Notes: generated by a model not told the origin, from the sequence alone. Positions 1 to 11,218 are shown, counted from the first letter of the stretch. The stretch: 64,000 bases of DNA from Nematopogon swammerdamellus (GCA_946902875.1 OX336340.1:21591566-21655565), one strand, 5' to 3'. Made by a program: numbers and translations.

Positions 1-483
1 TGTAAAGTTTTTAGATGCGTCTGCGCCACGACGTTGCTCTGTTTGTAGTCATTACATGTTACTACTAGCAATAACTGCTTTTGTCATGCTATTTACATAA
101 TTTTCAACATTATATGAATGCTCATAATTTGAATTAAAAAGCACAATAGGCGAGCTTATGCTATTAGGAATTCTATCCTAGCTAACCTTAAGATGTATGG
201 GAGTTTTATGTAGGCGAACAGGAGTAATGTAGAGTTTTGAATTTTCAAATAATATTACTTTTTTTTTTGTGCACAACTAGATAAGAGTACCTACTTATAT
301 TTCTTTTCTATGTTTTTTTATTACTTAAATAATTAAATACGTATATTACATATATGTAACGTTTAATAAACTTACACAAGTATTATTAATCTAAAATGTT
401 AAGTGAGACAGATGTGTGTGACACACTGTATCAACTGAGTGACAAAAGAGAGAAAAGGTTAGTAGAGACAAAAGTTATGTGTA
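1..483. other. AT-rich stretch, no gene seen
   Basis: I see no coding region, repeat family or structured element here, only AT-rich sequence with short homopolymers. Confidence 0.5.
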
Positions 484-1190
484 AGGTTCCGTACCTACCT
501 TTTTTTTTTTATGGAAACTGACACGCGTGGCTACATCACCTACAACATCCGTGATGTCAGCCCATAACACCGGATGAACTTGGTGCCACGTCAGCGCTTC
601 CCTTCGGTCGTGCCGGCTACACTGAACTGGACGGAAAACACAAACTATTTACATAGCCGTTTCGACCGACCTTTCATTCAGTGCGGTGGTACCAACCCGG
701 GCGGGTTAAACCCTACCACCTAGTAATATAAGAAGGGTGTCATATCCCTTAGTCGCCTTTTACGACATACACGGGAAGAGATGCAGTGTGGCTATTCTTT
801 TAAAGTACCGGCCCCACACGGTACGTTTTAACTCTTATAAGATCACTCCGGTGTCCGTCCGTCTGTCACAGAGATTTTTCTCAAAAACTAAGTAACGCAG
901 AAACTTGAAATTTGGCATAATGATAGATCTTGATGATGCGCACATAATATATCGCTCGTCAGTAACTAGATAATTTATTTTACATTAATATGGGGCGGTC
1001 AGTTTGGTACCAATAAAAATACATTTAAATTAACATATCATATTATGTAATATCATTGAAAAGAGCCAACTGTAAGGATTCTAAAAATATGCAAAAAAAG
1101 CGTACCCCCACCCTATGTTCCTAAAGCTAAAATGTTGATTTTAATAGGGTTAGTAGTATGTAGTAAGCCATATATTACAGGAAAAGTGCA
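484..1190 (-). repeat. Repeat F copy split by a SINE
   Basis: GGTTCCGTAC at the left edge and 'ATAAGATCACTCCGGTGTCC' with GTCCGTCTGTC after 825 are the two halves of a dispersed repeat whose tail is also seen at 53280-53390. The SINE at 499-824 sits between them. The sequence to about 1190 is probably the rest of the diverged copy. The F family is common in Lepidoptera; its mobilisation class is unclear to me. Confidence 0.5.
499..824 (-). mobile_element. SINE-A with C-type head
   Basis: Read on the minus strand, the element starts with the C-type head (GTGTGGGGCCGGTAC, then AATAGCC, TCTC and GGCGACTAAGGGATA). It continues with the SINE-A body (CTAGGTGGTAGGGTTTAACC, GGTTGGTACCACCGCACTG, CCGTCCAGTTCAGTGTAGCC) and ends TGTCAGTTTCCATAAAA plus poly-A, seen here as the poly-T at 499-510. 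It is non-coding and non-autonomous. Copying by a LINE is inferred from the poly-A tail. GTAC flanks both ends and may be part of a target duplication. Confidence 0.85.
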
Positions 1191-1267
1191 GATTTTTTCG
1201 ACAATGTTATATTTTCGGCAAAAAAAGAATATTTTTTATTTTATTTATATTTTATATAACTATAAGA

Positions 1268-1301
1268 AGCAATGGTTTGCCTGACAAGTCAAACCATTGC
1301 T
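1268..1301. repeat. 12-bp perfect hairpin
   Basis: AGCAATGGTTTG (1268-1279) and its exact reverse complement (1290-1301) enclose a 10-base loop. The sequence on either side is AT-rich. There is no T-run or gene context to support a terminator, so the role is unknown. Confidence 0.6.
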
Positions 1302-1376
1302 GTAGCTTTTATTTAGACGTTTCGAAAACACAATTATTTTGGTAAATATTATAACACAAATATATATATTGTGTGG

Positions 1377-1436
1377 TGGTACGGAACCCTCCGCGGTGCG
1401 CGAGTCCGACTCGCGACTTGGCGGCTTTTTTTATTA
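1377..1436 (-). repeat. Repeat F terminal fragment
   Basis: ACGGAACCCTCC followed by GCGCGAGTCCGACTCGC and CTTGGCGGCTTTTTT is the reverse of the family end 'GGCCAAGTGCGAGTC...GGGTTCCGTA'. Only this terminal module is present. Confidence 0.7.
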
Positions 1437-2796
1437 ATATATCCTTCAGTTTTTTAAGCAAATTCATAGAAGCGGAGGAGCTTAGGTGACTGTAACGCGT
1501 TGTGATAAAGATACTTCGAGCCACAAGTGTGAGAGAGATAAGAATATATTTGTTATTTCGTTTTTATACATACACATTTAGAAGAACTTAATCTGCTGGA
1601 TGAGTTCTCTATAATTTTGAATTCTTTTAATGCTCGTTACAAGAGATTTATTATTACACAACATGTTTATGATTATATGCATCATTCGCATGATTTACGT
1701 ATGATTTTAATTATCATTAATGGAAGACATTGATGTGATCCATTACAAAATGAAATTTGATAAATTTATTTTTCTGTGTGTTTTTAAACACCTACCTTTC
1801 ATGTTATAATATTACTAACGTACATTTAATTAATGGTTTTATTGAAGCTACTCGCCAACAGGTGGCGCTATTTGCTGCATTTTAACGTGAAGGATCATTT
1901 TAGTTTCTATGGAAAACACTTTCACTGTCAATCAAAATGGTGAGTTTTAGAACCTAAAAAAATCAATTTTATAAGTTATTTTTTATTTCCGTAATGGAAA
2001 GCCGTTTTCATTGTTAGTATAAAGTATTGTAGGTTAATGCAATATTATGCACATTTCCATTGTAAATATGTTATTCGATAATACATTATCCAAGTTGGTT
2101 GATCCAATTTATCTTTAGGGGTTTAAATGAGGTGATTTTAATATTTGTTGGTTGATTTTAATGTGAATTAGTTTGAATTTTTAAATATTTGTACATTTGT
2201 ACATTATTATAAAATTACTACAATGTTAGGTAAAATAAAATTCCAACATTATTAGATTTTTAATATTTAACACGTTATGAATAAAGCCCAAAATAAAAAA
2301 AAATAATATTTAACACATAAAAAAAAAAAAAAATGTTTGCTACAGTACATAAACTCATATCGACGCTCAAATTAAAAAAAAAATACTAAATCATACCACA
2401 ACCACTATTTTAAACAATTTCTTTACATAGAACCCGAGTAACAATCAAACTTTATCAATCAACATCAAGAATTAATAAAATATAATGTAATCAATGTAAT
2501 TATTCAATGTATGTAATGATGTTAAAACTATAACAATTTGTTCGCCGTCGGCAGGGATATAGGCTTGTGCTGCGATTTCTGATAGCATAAATTAATATCT
2601 ACACTGATAGTGTTGTTCATATCATTTGGAAATAATTGAAATAAAATAATACAAATTTGGATTCAATTTTAGTAGTGATATTCTTACAAAGATCACAGCG
2701 TTTAAAGTCAGAAGTCGATTGCAAATTTAGGCCCTTCACAAAGTGCCTACATACTATTTTTAGAAGCCTTACAACGCATACAAGGAACTAATTGTT
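1437..2796. other. AT-rich stretch, no gene seen
   Basis: Long AT-rich sequence with A-runs near 2295-2385. I found no repeat family used elsewhere in the window and no credible reading frame. Confidence 0.5.
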
Positions 2797-3171
2797 TTCT
2801 TTTTTAATGGAAACTGACATGGTTGGCTACATCACATCACCTACAACATCCGTGATGTCAGCCCATAACACCGGGTGAACTAGGTGTCACGTCAGTGCTT
2901 CCCTTAATATGTCGGCTACACTGAACCACCGAATATATGTATATTACTAACTGAACTGAACGGAAAACACGAACTATTTGCATAGCCGTTTCGACTGACC
3001 CTACCACTTATTATCTTAGGAAGGGAAGGGACCTACAGTTTTACACGGAATCCGAACCACGGTCAGCCTCCAAAGGTCGAGCGGTCACTCGTCACAAGAA
3101 CTGACCGCGCCCATGTGTGCTTAACAACAGAACAGTCGACCGACGGGACCAGTGAATTACCGAGGCTGACA
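2797..3171 (-). mobile_element. SINE-A with tRNA/5S-like head
   Basis: The poly-T and ATGGAAACTGACATGG at the left mark the 3' end on the minus strand. The body is shortened, with a small deletion before the 'GTGGTAGG' box. The right end is the tRNA/5S-like head, the reverse of GTCAGCCTCGGTAGCTCAGT in diverged form. The head has decayed: the 5S-like part reads CTCGTCACAAGAACTGACC on the plus strand. Confidence 0.8.
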
Positions 3172-3230
3172 ATTTTTGTAAAGTAATAAAGTTTAGTAAG
3201 TTTTATTTGATTTAGAAGATTAGCTTGTAA

Positions 3231-3871
3231 AGAATGCCGCAGTGCATTCGCAATCGGCGGTTCTTCTCACCGGCACAACTATTCCTGTTGTACAAAACAC
3301 AGATTAGGCCGGTGATGGAGTACTGCAGTCATATCTGGGAGGGTAGTCCGCATTATCTGCTTGCGTCCTTGGCCTCGATACAGCGCCGAGCCATCCGTCT
3401 TGTTGGTGACCCGAAACTTACAGATGGTCTGGAGTCTCTGAGTCACAGACGATTTGTGGGTTCGCTTAGTCTGTTTTACAGATACTATCACGGACGCTGC
3501 TCTGTGGAACTAGTATCCCTTATTCCCTGCCACCCGTCCTACCTCCGCATGACTCGTCGCAGAGAGACTCAGCACCCTTTTGTTGTTGACATTGGGCTTT
3601 TGAGAACCCATCGGTTCTCTAAATCGTTTCTTTGTCGCACCGCTAGAGTGTGGAACTGTCTTCCGGGGAGTGTATTTCCTGAATCCTTTAACCTGGGTGT
3701 CTTCAAGCGTCGTATTAACGGGCTAGACAGCCTAGCAACAGTCCGCAAATCTGCTGGCATGGCACCTAACTGAGCGTGGTTTCGCGAGGAGAGGTGATTT
3801 TGGATCTGTCGACTGCACCATTGGTCTCTCGACACAGCCACCCATGCTGGTTTACATAAAAAAAAAAAAAA
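3231..3871 (+). mobile_element. LINE-A, 5'-truncated non-LTR retrotransposon
   Basis: This is the 3' end of a non-LTR retrotransposon: an open C-terminal coding part (3234-3776), an 80-base 3' untranslated region ending GGTTTACATAAAA, and poly-A to 3871. The 5' end is cut at about 3231, the usual result of incomplete reverse transcription. The same 3' end recurs at 26590, 39888, 41546, 43790, 48775 and 50345. Confidence 0.85.
3234..3776 (+). pseudogene. LINE-A ORF2 C-terminal fragment
   Basis: The fragment encodes 179 residues of the region just after the reverse transcriptase palm/thumb. Visible blocks are LFLLYKTQIRPVMEYCSHIW (about residues 17-36), SIQRRAIRLVGDP (48-60), the SLSLFYRYYHG box (76-86), and the terminal 'FSKSFLCRTARVWNCLP' and 'FKRRIN' boxes. 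These patterns are typical of CR1/Jockey-type elements in insects. The endonuclease and the catalytic YxDD box are missing, so it cannot act alone. An in-frame stop lies just before the first ATG, so that ATG is only the first in the surviving frame and not a natural start. The exact clade is not certain. Confidence 0.85.
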
Positions 3872-4130
3872 TTTAAATCGCCTTTTTTGTTTCATGTGTT
3901 GCGTGTAAAATAAATTATATTTAGATTTAGATTTCATTTGAAGACTCGGGAAGCCAATTTGCATTGTCAAATAACATATTTGTGCTTTAGATTGAAGCCC
4001 CCATAAGTGGGACCCCATAAAAGAAACGTGCTAAGAATCGATTAAAACATATTCACGCAACTTAATAATAGATGGTGCCACCGGTACTTTGCGTTGCAGA
4101 CAAACAAAAAAATAGACGGATATTGTTTTT
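3872..4130. other. No feature seen
   Basis: AT-rich sequence between the LINE-A tail and the next repeat F fragment, with nothing recognisable. Confidence 0.4.
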
Positions 4131-4206
4131 TGAAAAAGGTCTGGTATAGCGGATCTACGGAACCCTCCGTGCGCGAGTAAAACCCGCTCTTGACCGATTT
4201 TTTTAC
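4131..4206 (-). repeat. Repeat F terminal fragment
   Basis: CTACGGAACCCTCCGTGCGC, then GAGTAAAACCCGCTC and a T-run. Same terminal module as at 1377, more diverged. Confidence 0.6.
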
Positions 4207-4414
4207 ATACAACTACGTGTTTTTGGTACAACAACAATACAAGCCTAAGTTAACACCTTGTCGGCAAATTATCTAAATAAATACAACATTTTATCCCAAC
4301 GTCTACACCGCAGCTGATGTTAGCACACAAGTATGGCGGTTATAAAAACTGTAAAGACGATCATAGTCCCGTGGCACAACTATTTACAAGTCGAGGTTAG
4401 TGCAAAGGACCATT

Positions 4415-4835
4415 ATCTAGGGCAGCCATACTCAAAGTGTGCTCCGCGGAGCCTCTGGGGGGGGGGGGGGGGGGGGGGGGTGGGGCTCCGCGAGAATACG
4501 AGAAAAAAAAATAAAAAATACACCTCTCCTCTCTGGCTCGATTCAGCTCGGCTGCGCAGACGAACTCAACTCAACTCTCTTCTATCAACCAATTGATGAA
4601 AAATAAGAAACAGTTTCATACCTCCCATTAGATATTTAATTATTGTTTTTGGCTTTTATTATAATATTATGTAAGTAACTGTTACACATTGTAATATGAT
4701 TGAAAGAAGAAAGAAGGAAGAAAGAAGAAAAGAGTGCACAAAAACTAAATTTTGTTTATTTTAGGGTTCCGTCAAATATTTCGCTTTCCAAAAGGGTTCC
4801 GTCACCAAAAAAGTTTGAGAACCGCTGATCTAGGG
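4415..4835. mobile_element. Non-autonomous hAT-type DNA transposon with 8-bp TSD
   Basis: The 8-base word ATCTAGGG occurs exactly at 4415-4422 and 4828-4835, directly outside imperfect terminal inverted repeats: CAGCCATACTCAAAGTGTGC at the left, and CAGCGGTTCTCAAACTTTTT on the minus strand at the right. The 8-bp duplication and the CAG(C/T)GGTTCTCAAAC-type end are established hallmarks of hAT elements. The 405-bp interior has no coding potential. It contains a run of about 22 G at 4457-4480 and an AAGAAAGAAGG-type purine tract near 4700-4735. The element would need a transposase from elsewhere. Confidence 0.85.
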
Positions 4836-4864
4836 TAATTGGTTGAACTGTTGCGATCATATAA

Positions 4865-5093
4865 ATATACAATCAATAATAAAAAAACCGGCCAAGTGCG
4901 AGTCTGACTCAAGCACTGAGGTTTACGCACCACGAAAAAAAACATTGAAAAAAAAGGTTTCTTGTATGGGAACCCCCTTTAATTTTGTACTATTTCTATT
5001 TTTTATTATTTGTTGTTATATCCGCCATAATAGCACATATTCTGTGAAAATTCCAACCGGCTACATATAACGGTTCCAAAGATACAGCAGCAG

Positions 5094-5124
<31 letters not shown>

Positions 5125-5177
5125 GGCGTAAGCTTAGTAATAGGCTTCCGTACGAGATACGGAAACCTAAAAGTCTT
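4865..5177 (+). repeat. Repeat F, near-complete copy
   Basis: Begins ACCGGCCAAGTGCGAGTCTG, passes TTTCTTGTATGGGAACCCCC, the GTTATATCCGCCATAATA box, TACATATAACGGTTCCAAAG and a (CAGA)n stretch, and ends CTTCCGTACGAGATACGGAA. The order of boxes matches the minus-strand copies at 15345, 23936 and 46490. Confidence 0.8.
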
Positions 5178-5424
5178 AGGCTCTTGTATTTTATAGTGTA
5201 TTGCAACCTCGTTATTTCTATTTCAAGAGTATATTGAAATTTTACCCTTAATTTGTAAGGGTAAACTTTTAATATACACTACTACACAATTTTTCCTCTA
5301 AAATTTGTACTGACGCAAAACAGAAAACTAAATAACGCGACGAGACGTATAGAATAATCTAATTTAACTTAGATACAAGAAATCGTTGTAAAAATGCTTC
5401 ATACTCTTTTCGGTAGATGGCGCG

Positions 5425-5647
5425 CATAAACTTTTTAGTTTCTTGTATGGGGACCCCGTGATTTTGTCTATTTTTCTTATTTTTTATTATTTGTTGTTAT
5501 ATCGGCCATAATATATATATTCTGTGAAAATTTCAACGGGCTACCTATTACGGTTCAAGAGATACAGCCCTCAGACAGACGGACAGACAGACAGACGACG
5601 TAGGCTTAGTAATAGGGTCCCGTACGACGGATACGGAACCCTAAAAA
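5425..5647 (+). repeat. Repeat F, 5'-truncated copy
   Basis: Contains TTTCTTGTATGGGGACCCCG, the ATATCGGCCATAATA box, (CAGA)n and the terminal CCGTACGACGGATACGGAACC. The first module is missing. Two F copies in the same orientation within 600 bp suggest either a local duplication or a favoured insertion region. Confidence 0.75.
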
Positions 5648-6199
5648 CTATTTCGTAATTGAAATTAACCATGGGACACAGTATTATTAACTTCTTTCTC
5701 ACGATACAACGCTAGACGATTCTCTTCAGTACCATCGTAGATGCCACCAACCATAATAGGTTACCTCGCAAAATTGTGCATTTCAAACTTCTAACTGAAG
5801 ATCGATAGTTGGAACGGTGCAGTTTGGTGATGTTACCTGTATGTAGCAATGGTGATACCTTGAGTGTATGGATGTCAAGGAGAGCGGAGGAGTATGTGGA
5901 GGTGCAGGGGAGGGGGGAGGGAGGGGGCTTCGAGGCTCGTGGCGTGTCACGGCGTGTTGTGGCGTGTCGCGGCGTCTCCATTGTTCTCCAGAGTTTTTTT
6001 TTAATTCTCGTCATTTTATGAGCGGCGAAATAGCTAGGTACATAGGTCACTAATTAATGAATTATGCTTGCATCCTAAGGATACTTAATTCAGTTGACAA
6101 TATTTTATTTTCGGTATTACGATTTATGTCTATCTACGTGTCAAAATCATGAAGTCTGCTCCGATCAATCCTATTCCATCGTGGACTTTATTACATACA
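5648..6199. other. No gene; purine-rich and GC-rich patch
   Basis: Around 5868-5990 lies a G-rich tract (GGGGAGGGGGGAGGGAGGGG) followed by short imperfect repeats of GTGGCGTGTCGCGGCGT. Open frames across it reflect base composition only. Confidence 0.45.
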
Positions 6200-6668
6200 T
6201 ACATACCACACGCTTTATCCCGACAATCATGGTAAGCAGAGTAATCGGTGTTGTACTGCAAGTACTCTTGTAAATTACAATGAATTTATTATAATATTTT
6301 TATATTAAAATTTATTTAAAAAGAACACATGTTTTTTATTTTATTTACGGTGTTGTCTTGTAAATTACAGGACAACACCGACCACCACGTTTTTATTTTA
6401 TTTATTTTTATTTAAATAAATAAAATAAAAACGTGGTGGTCGGTGTTGTCCTGTTGTTGTTTAGCAAAGTATTCGGACAAGATAACTATATCAAGCAGCA
6501 AGTAAGATATGAAGACCCACCGGGGAGGGCCGTGCCAAGATGAGAGGTGGCTAGTCTGTCGCCCTTTAGCACGGCATCGTGTCTTTATCCCTTAGTCGCC
6601 TTTTACGTCAAGCACGGGGAGAGATGCAGTGGGGCTATTCTTTTTATGTACCGGCCCCACACTGTACT
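6200..6668 (-). mobile_element. SINE-C, rearranged copy
   Basis: The minus-strand head GTGTGGGGCCGGTAC with AATAGCCCCACTGC is at the right, followed by the SINE-C body (GTGCTAAAGGGCGAC, CACCTCTCATCTTGG, TACTTGCTGCTTGATA). At the left is the SINE-C tail ACAACACCGATTACTCTGC with CCCGATTGTC-like sequence. The 'GTGGTGGTCGGTGTTGT' segment is present twice in opposite orientation, forming the palindrome at 6368-6453, so this copy was rearranged. Confidence 0.75.
6368..6453. repeat. 86-bp palindrome inside SINE-C
   Basis: The arms CAGGACAACACCGACCACCA (6368 on) and TGGTGGTCGGTGTTGTCCTG (ending 6453) meet at 6410/6411 with an AT-rich centre and only a few mismatches. There is essentially no loop. 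Confidence 0.85.
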
Positions 6669-8599
6669 AAACTGGAAATATATTTAAACTGAAATACGAC
6701 TGATTTTTGAATATAATAAAAACAGTATTTCTATCTTAAGCCTACATAACCGTATTATTTGTGTATCAACCCATACAATACAATAAGGGTTATGTGTACA
6801 AGTAGGTACATGCATATCTACACATTTCTCCCTAATAGTCTAATATCGAGCAAGGTAATTAATTTCCGGAAAACAGCAATTTCTATGAAAACGCCATAAA
6901 ACGTTCTCGCGGCGTCACACATAAAACTATTTACTTAACAAAAGAAAACGTGAAATAATGGCACCTAATAACACGTCCTCATAGAAATTTACGCTCTACC
7001 GGGCCCGCGGGGCGAGGCTGGGCGAATTGCTCAGGATAAGGTTTTAGGCTGCTTGTGGCAGGTCGACAAAACACTAGGTCTACTCTGCAAAACGCTAGGT
7101 CAACTGTGCAGGGAAGTGTCAACCTATCCTTCTACTAGTCCCTATTATAAAATACAACGCCTGCGTCTGTCTAATCAATGTATCCTGATAACTTGAGAAA
7201 TTCATACCTAACAGAATTTGATACGGTTTGCAATCTGACATATTTCCGAGAGTTATAGACATTACGATACCTTCAACGTGAACGGAGCGGTAGAACAATG
7301 CATGGTGCTAGATATTGTTCTAGGTGGTTTGATATCTATCACACGAGATGATAGAAAGTTTTCGTTTACGAAGGCACGAGGGCCCTGACCATCCACCTTC
7401 CCGGGTGGGTGGTCAGAAGATAGAACCTCGCGTAGCTGCCGCTTACACCGCCCTAGGGCCATTCATGTGTAGTAAAATATCTGCTACTAGTTATAAAAAT
7501 AAATTAAAATTTACTTACTGTGACAAGGAAGACAGAAAATTTAGACATTAATAATAATAAAAAGCTCGAAAAGGATATCAATCCTTTACGTTCCTTGTTT
7601 GAAATAAAACTAGCTATTAATATTTATTTAGGTCAATCAGAAATATAATTTAATGAGATGCTGAAAGTACATATGGTTTATACTGAACATTTAATTAATT
7701 AATAATTCATTTGTTCATGTCGACCTAATTACGAGTCGACCTATTCATCCGTCGACTTCATGAACAGTCGATCTAAACCCTACGACAGACTTTTCCTCAA
7801 CCTACCGACTCTAGACTTGCCTGACAGCGTTACTTTTACACCCGCAGTACTCGCGACGGCGGCGGCTGCAGGCGACACGGCATATGGGTATTTCGTTTGA
7901 CCCATGCATAATGGATGAGGTTATGGTGTGTGGCGCGACTTCCGACCGCCGGACACTTGATAGGTACGCTGACCGATGTCGCTGATTGGGAATAAAAATG
8001 GGGAAATAATCCGGTGAATGTGTTCTAGCAACGCAGAACGTTCTAGAACGCAGGTTTCGGCCGTGTGGGAATGTAGTAGACACATATGAAGTTTACATTT
8101 GCCATGATGCAGTTGTTGGAAGTTGGCTGCGAGGTATTCATAAAGTATGGAATCACTCAGGGACTCTAAACGTTTTATTCCAATTATACCTACTTACATT
8201 TCCACAATGGAAACAAAAATCCTAAAATTTTCGCTAAATATAAAGTAAACGAAAACATAAGAAACAATTAATAAAAAGTGGCCGAGAACGGTATATTACA
8301 GATTCCTTATCGAACAGAATTTTTAAAAATGTTCTAGGAACACTGGAAAAAAGCGCAAAAATAGCATTTAACGAAAATCTTTCACTTTCAAGATTTTAAC
8401 ACTTGTGAGTAAGAACTATCACATTATTTGGAATTATTGAAAGGGTATTGTATTAAATTCTTAATCCAGTACTTCTTCAATAAAGCATTTCATTTTCTAG
8501 AAATTAAAAGAAAACTGGGGAAAAATCTAATTTTATGCGATAATGTGTCCTCCATTATTCTTTATCTTATAAAGAAATAAAAAATACAGTTTATGCCAC
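6669..8599. other. No gene; two small structured sites
   Basis: Mostly AT-rich. CTGACCATCCACC and a near-exact complement form a hairpin at 7385-7416. Four spaced GTCGA words lie at 7720-7775. A GC-rich patch at 7840-8060 has no convincing reading frame. I recognise no gene. Confidence 0.45.
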
Positions 8600-8639
8600 T
8601 TAATGTGTGGCAAGGGCGGGCTTATTGCCTTAGGAAATT

Positions 8640-8826
8640 TCCTCCAGTCAACCCGGTGGACCTACATTTTTACATGGAACCATGGAGCAGTGGGTGAAGG
8701 TATGCATGTAAATTTGTTAAAATCAGAAAAAAAAAACTCATTGGTACACGCCGGTTGAATTCGAACCTCGGACCTTTCACAAGAGAAGCCGACGCGACGC
8801 CCAAACCACTCGGCCACCCGTCGCCG
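8640..8826 (-). mobile_element. SINE-B head with tRNA-like promoter
   Basis: On the minus strand, GGTGGCCGAGTGGTTTGGGC (A-box-like) and GAGGTTCGAATTC (B-box-like) are followed by CGGCGTGTACCAATGAGTTT. This is the SINE-B head in the layout of a tRNA-Leu/Ser-type internal pol III promoter. The body is mostly missing or diverged, so the copy is 3'-incomplete. Confidence 0.75.
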
Positions 8827-9061
8827 CCTTATATGTACCTACATGAACGTACAGTGAGTGATGAAAAAAAATGTTTGCTAACGTAATTAATGAAACGATT
8901 ACGGTAGCTAAGTTTAACTGTTACCGATAGCAGTACTCTTAGTAAGTAACGTAACAGTCAGCTGTCCGCCAAAACATTGGCGTGCGGTTACGTACACTCA
9001 TCTGCATACTCTCCTCTCCTACTGCCCTAGCTTGGTGCTCACGTCCGCCTATTTATTTTGT
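8827..9061. other. No feature seen
   Basis: No repeat family or open frame is supported here. Confidence 0.4.
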
Positions 9062-9630
9062 TCAATATAAGTTTTTTTTATAGTAAGCGCGAAATGTGGC
9101 ACCGTTTAACTTACGAATGGGTGACTTACGATGCCCATGGACATTCTGTGATGCACGGGGATTGCGAATGCCATGCCGGCCTGACAGGAGCCTTTTCACG
9201 CCCCTTTTGAAAAACCCCAGGCTGTACTTGGAAGGAAATATATGAGCAGGGAGTGCGTTCCACATTTTCCCGGTTCTGTGAATGAAAGACCTACAGGACC
9301 GGTTGGTGCGCATCCTCGGTAGGTCGATTGTATAGGGGTGCATCCCCTGCCCAGTACGCGTAGTGCGGAGGTAGAATTGGGACGACGGAATAAACAGCTC
9401 CTCCGAACACTCCCCGTGAAATAGACGATAGAACACACTTAGGGAGCCGACGTCCCTAAGGAATTGCAGCGGTTCTAAGTCGCGGGGCACCACAGGGTCA
9501 TCCGCAAGTCGCACGGCACGACGACGGTGGATTGAGTCTAGCGGCGCAAGCTGATATTTATAGCTGAGCCATCCCACAGGTGCGAGCAGTACTCCAAGCA
9601 AGACCTAACCTGCGTTTTAGACAAGTTAGA
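9062..9630 (-). pseudogene. LINE-B ORF2 C-terminal fragment
   Basis: The minus-strand protein carries KYQLAPLDSI, the RRAVRLADDP box, DVGSLSVFYRLFHGECSEEL, the TRTGQGMHPY box, CRSFIHRTGKMWNALP and 'LGFFKRGVKRLL'. It ends in a GRHGIRNPRASQNVHGHR-type terminus. It is homologous to the longer copy at 29198-30310. The left part is frameshifted: the YCSHLW box is out of frame with the rest. The element is 5'-truncated at about 9630 and its 3' poly-A appears as the T-run near 9070. Catalytic residues are absent. Confidence 0.85.
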
Positions 9631-9659
9631 CATTAGTCAGTTTTCTTAAATTATGAAGT

Positions 9660-10065
9660 TATAAGTGGAGCTAATCACGTCTTTTCCATCAGAAACCGTG
9701 ACAATCTCCGCCCTGTTGAACACAGACTCACCGAGATTCCATAGATCGGTACAAGTGGTTGGGCCCAAAGTTCTGTAATAAAATAAAGACATATTAAAAA
9801 TGCCGAATCGTTTAACGGCTTTGTTGGCAGACTGAAACGCTTTCTGGTGGAGAAGGCGTACTATTCGGCCGAAGAATTCCTTGACGAATGAGTTTATGCT
9901 TGCCACATTAATGTGCCGAACGTAACATATGTCTTATTGATGTGCGCGTGTTTGAATGACGATTGTATTGTATTGTACTGAATATTATTGAACTGTATTT
10001 TGTGGTCGAGAGTTTGTAAAATTTTAAAATGTGTGATGTCTTTATAACTTCTTTTATTGTATTCC
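9660..10065 (+). pseudogene. LINE-C C-terminus and 3' UTR, decayed
   Basis: A broken plus-strand frame reads YEVISGANHVFSIRNRDNLR (from about 9653). After frameshifts it continues HIKNAESFNGFVGRLKRFLV and EKAYYSAEEFLDE, with a stop at about 9891. The 'RNRNNL ... VGPKxYN ... N.xxF...LK.fLvekaYYSv.EFL' pattern is a familiar C-terminus of CR1-like LINEs. The following AT-rich sequence with repeated TTGTATTG words to 10065 is probably its 3' untranslated region. No start or catalytic region remains. Confidence 0.65.
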
Positions 10066-10066
10066 A

Positions 10067-10316
10067 GGTAAAACTGTAGGTACCTTCCCTTCTTACCTTA
10101 CTAGGTGGTAGGGATTAACCCGCCCGGATTGGTACCACCGCACTGGGTGAAAGGTTGGTTGAAACAGCTATTTAAATAGTTCGTGTTTTCCGTCCAGTTC
10201 AGTGTAGCCGGCACGACCGAAGGGAAGCATAGCACCTAGTTCACCAAGGTGTTATGGGCTGACATCACGGATGTACGTTGGTGATGTAGCCAACCGTGTC
10301 AGTTTCCATAAAAAAA
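10067..10316 (+). mobile_element. SINE-A, 5'-truncated
   Basis: Starts at AAACTGTAGGTACC, so the whole head is lacking, and runs through the body to GTGTCAGTTTCCATAAAA. It lies directly behind the LINE-C remnant. Confidence 0.85.
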
Positions 10317-10985
10317 TGATATACCAAACGAATAAATATTATATTCTATTCTAAATGAACTATGTGTATCCAATATCCAAAAACAAATCCTATGTCTACT
10401 ATAGAACCACAACTTTTAAGGCTGCCTTCCTAAAATAGATAAGTAAATAAAGAAATCTTATACTAGAGCCTTCTTGTTTTTTAAACAACCCATCTCCTAC
10501 GGAGCGGCCGATATCGGCCGCTTTATACATTAAAAACATATTTTGACATAACTTAGTCAGTTTGTATGAGGTCCTAAGTTTTGAATTGCGATGCTTTTGA
10601 ACTAATTTCACAATGGCAAAATAACGTGGCGGGTAGTGTGAGGTAGAGGGAACACACCGCGGAAATAAGTACCCAGAAGCGTCATGCATACATTTTATCT
10701 CGTTACTATCATTTGATCGGCATGCACTACATCTGCAGCAGACAGAAGATATGCCAGAAAACAGTTGTGGCAGAAATGGACATTATATTTGTTATTTCGT
10801 AGCAATTTTCCTGTTACGTTCCTGTTTTTAACGAATGTCAGGACATTCGTTAAAACTTCTCTTGTTCATATTTTTCTAATTTGCCATTATTTACCAAAGG
10901 TTCAATGGAAGAAATCATTACAAGTGAAAAGTCCGCTTTTGTACGCTACCTACAGTCATTTTGTAAATCTCAAAATTTTTGTCCT
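10317..10985. other. No gene; two perfect palindromes
   Basis: GCGGCCGATATCGGCCGC at 10504-10521 is an 18-bp perfect palindrome. TTTTAACGAATGTC (10826-10839) and its exact complement (10842-10855) form a 14-bp stem with a 2-base loop. Nothing else is recognisable. Confidence 0.55.
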
Positions 10986-11106
10986 AATACTTTGTTAAAT
11001 GTGGTGGTCGGTGTTGTGATATGATGGAGTTATGCAGGAACTGCATTACCGATTACTCTGCTTACCCCGAATGTAGGAATGGAACATGTGGTGTGGTATG
11101 TATTCT
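10986..11106 (+). mobile_element. SINE-C tail fragment
   Basis: AATGTGGTGGTCGGTGTTGT, a shortened middle, then ATTACCGATTACTCTGCTTA and a diverged 'GTGTGGTATGTAT' end. 5'-truncated SINE-C copy. Confidence 0.7.
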
Positions 11107-11218
11107 ATTGTATTGTGCGCTATTGTTATTGTGTATTGGCTTTTTCTCTTGTGTAATTGTTATTATTCGGTGTGCACTAAAGCATTTCAGTTCTATCTAC
11201 TTTCGTCTCTTCGACAAG

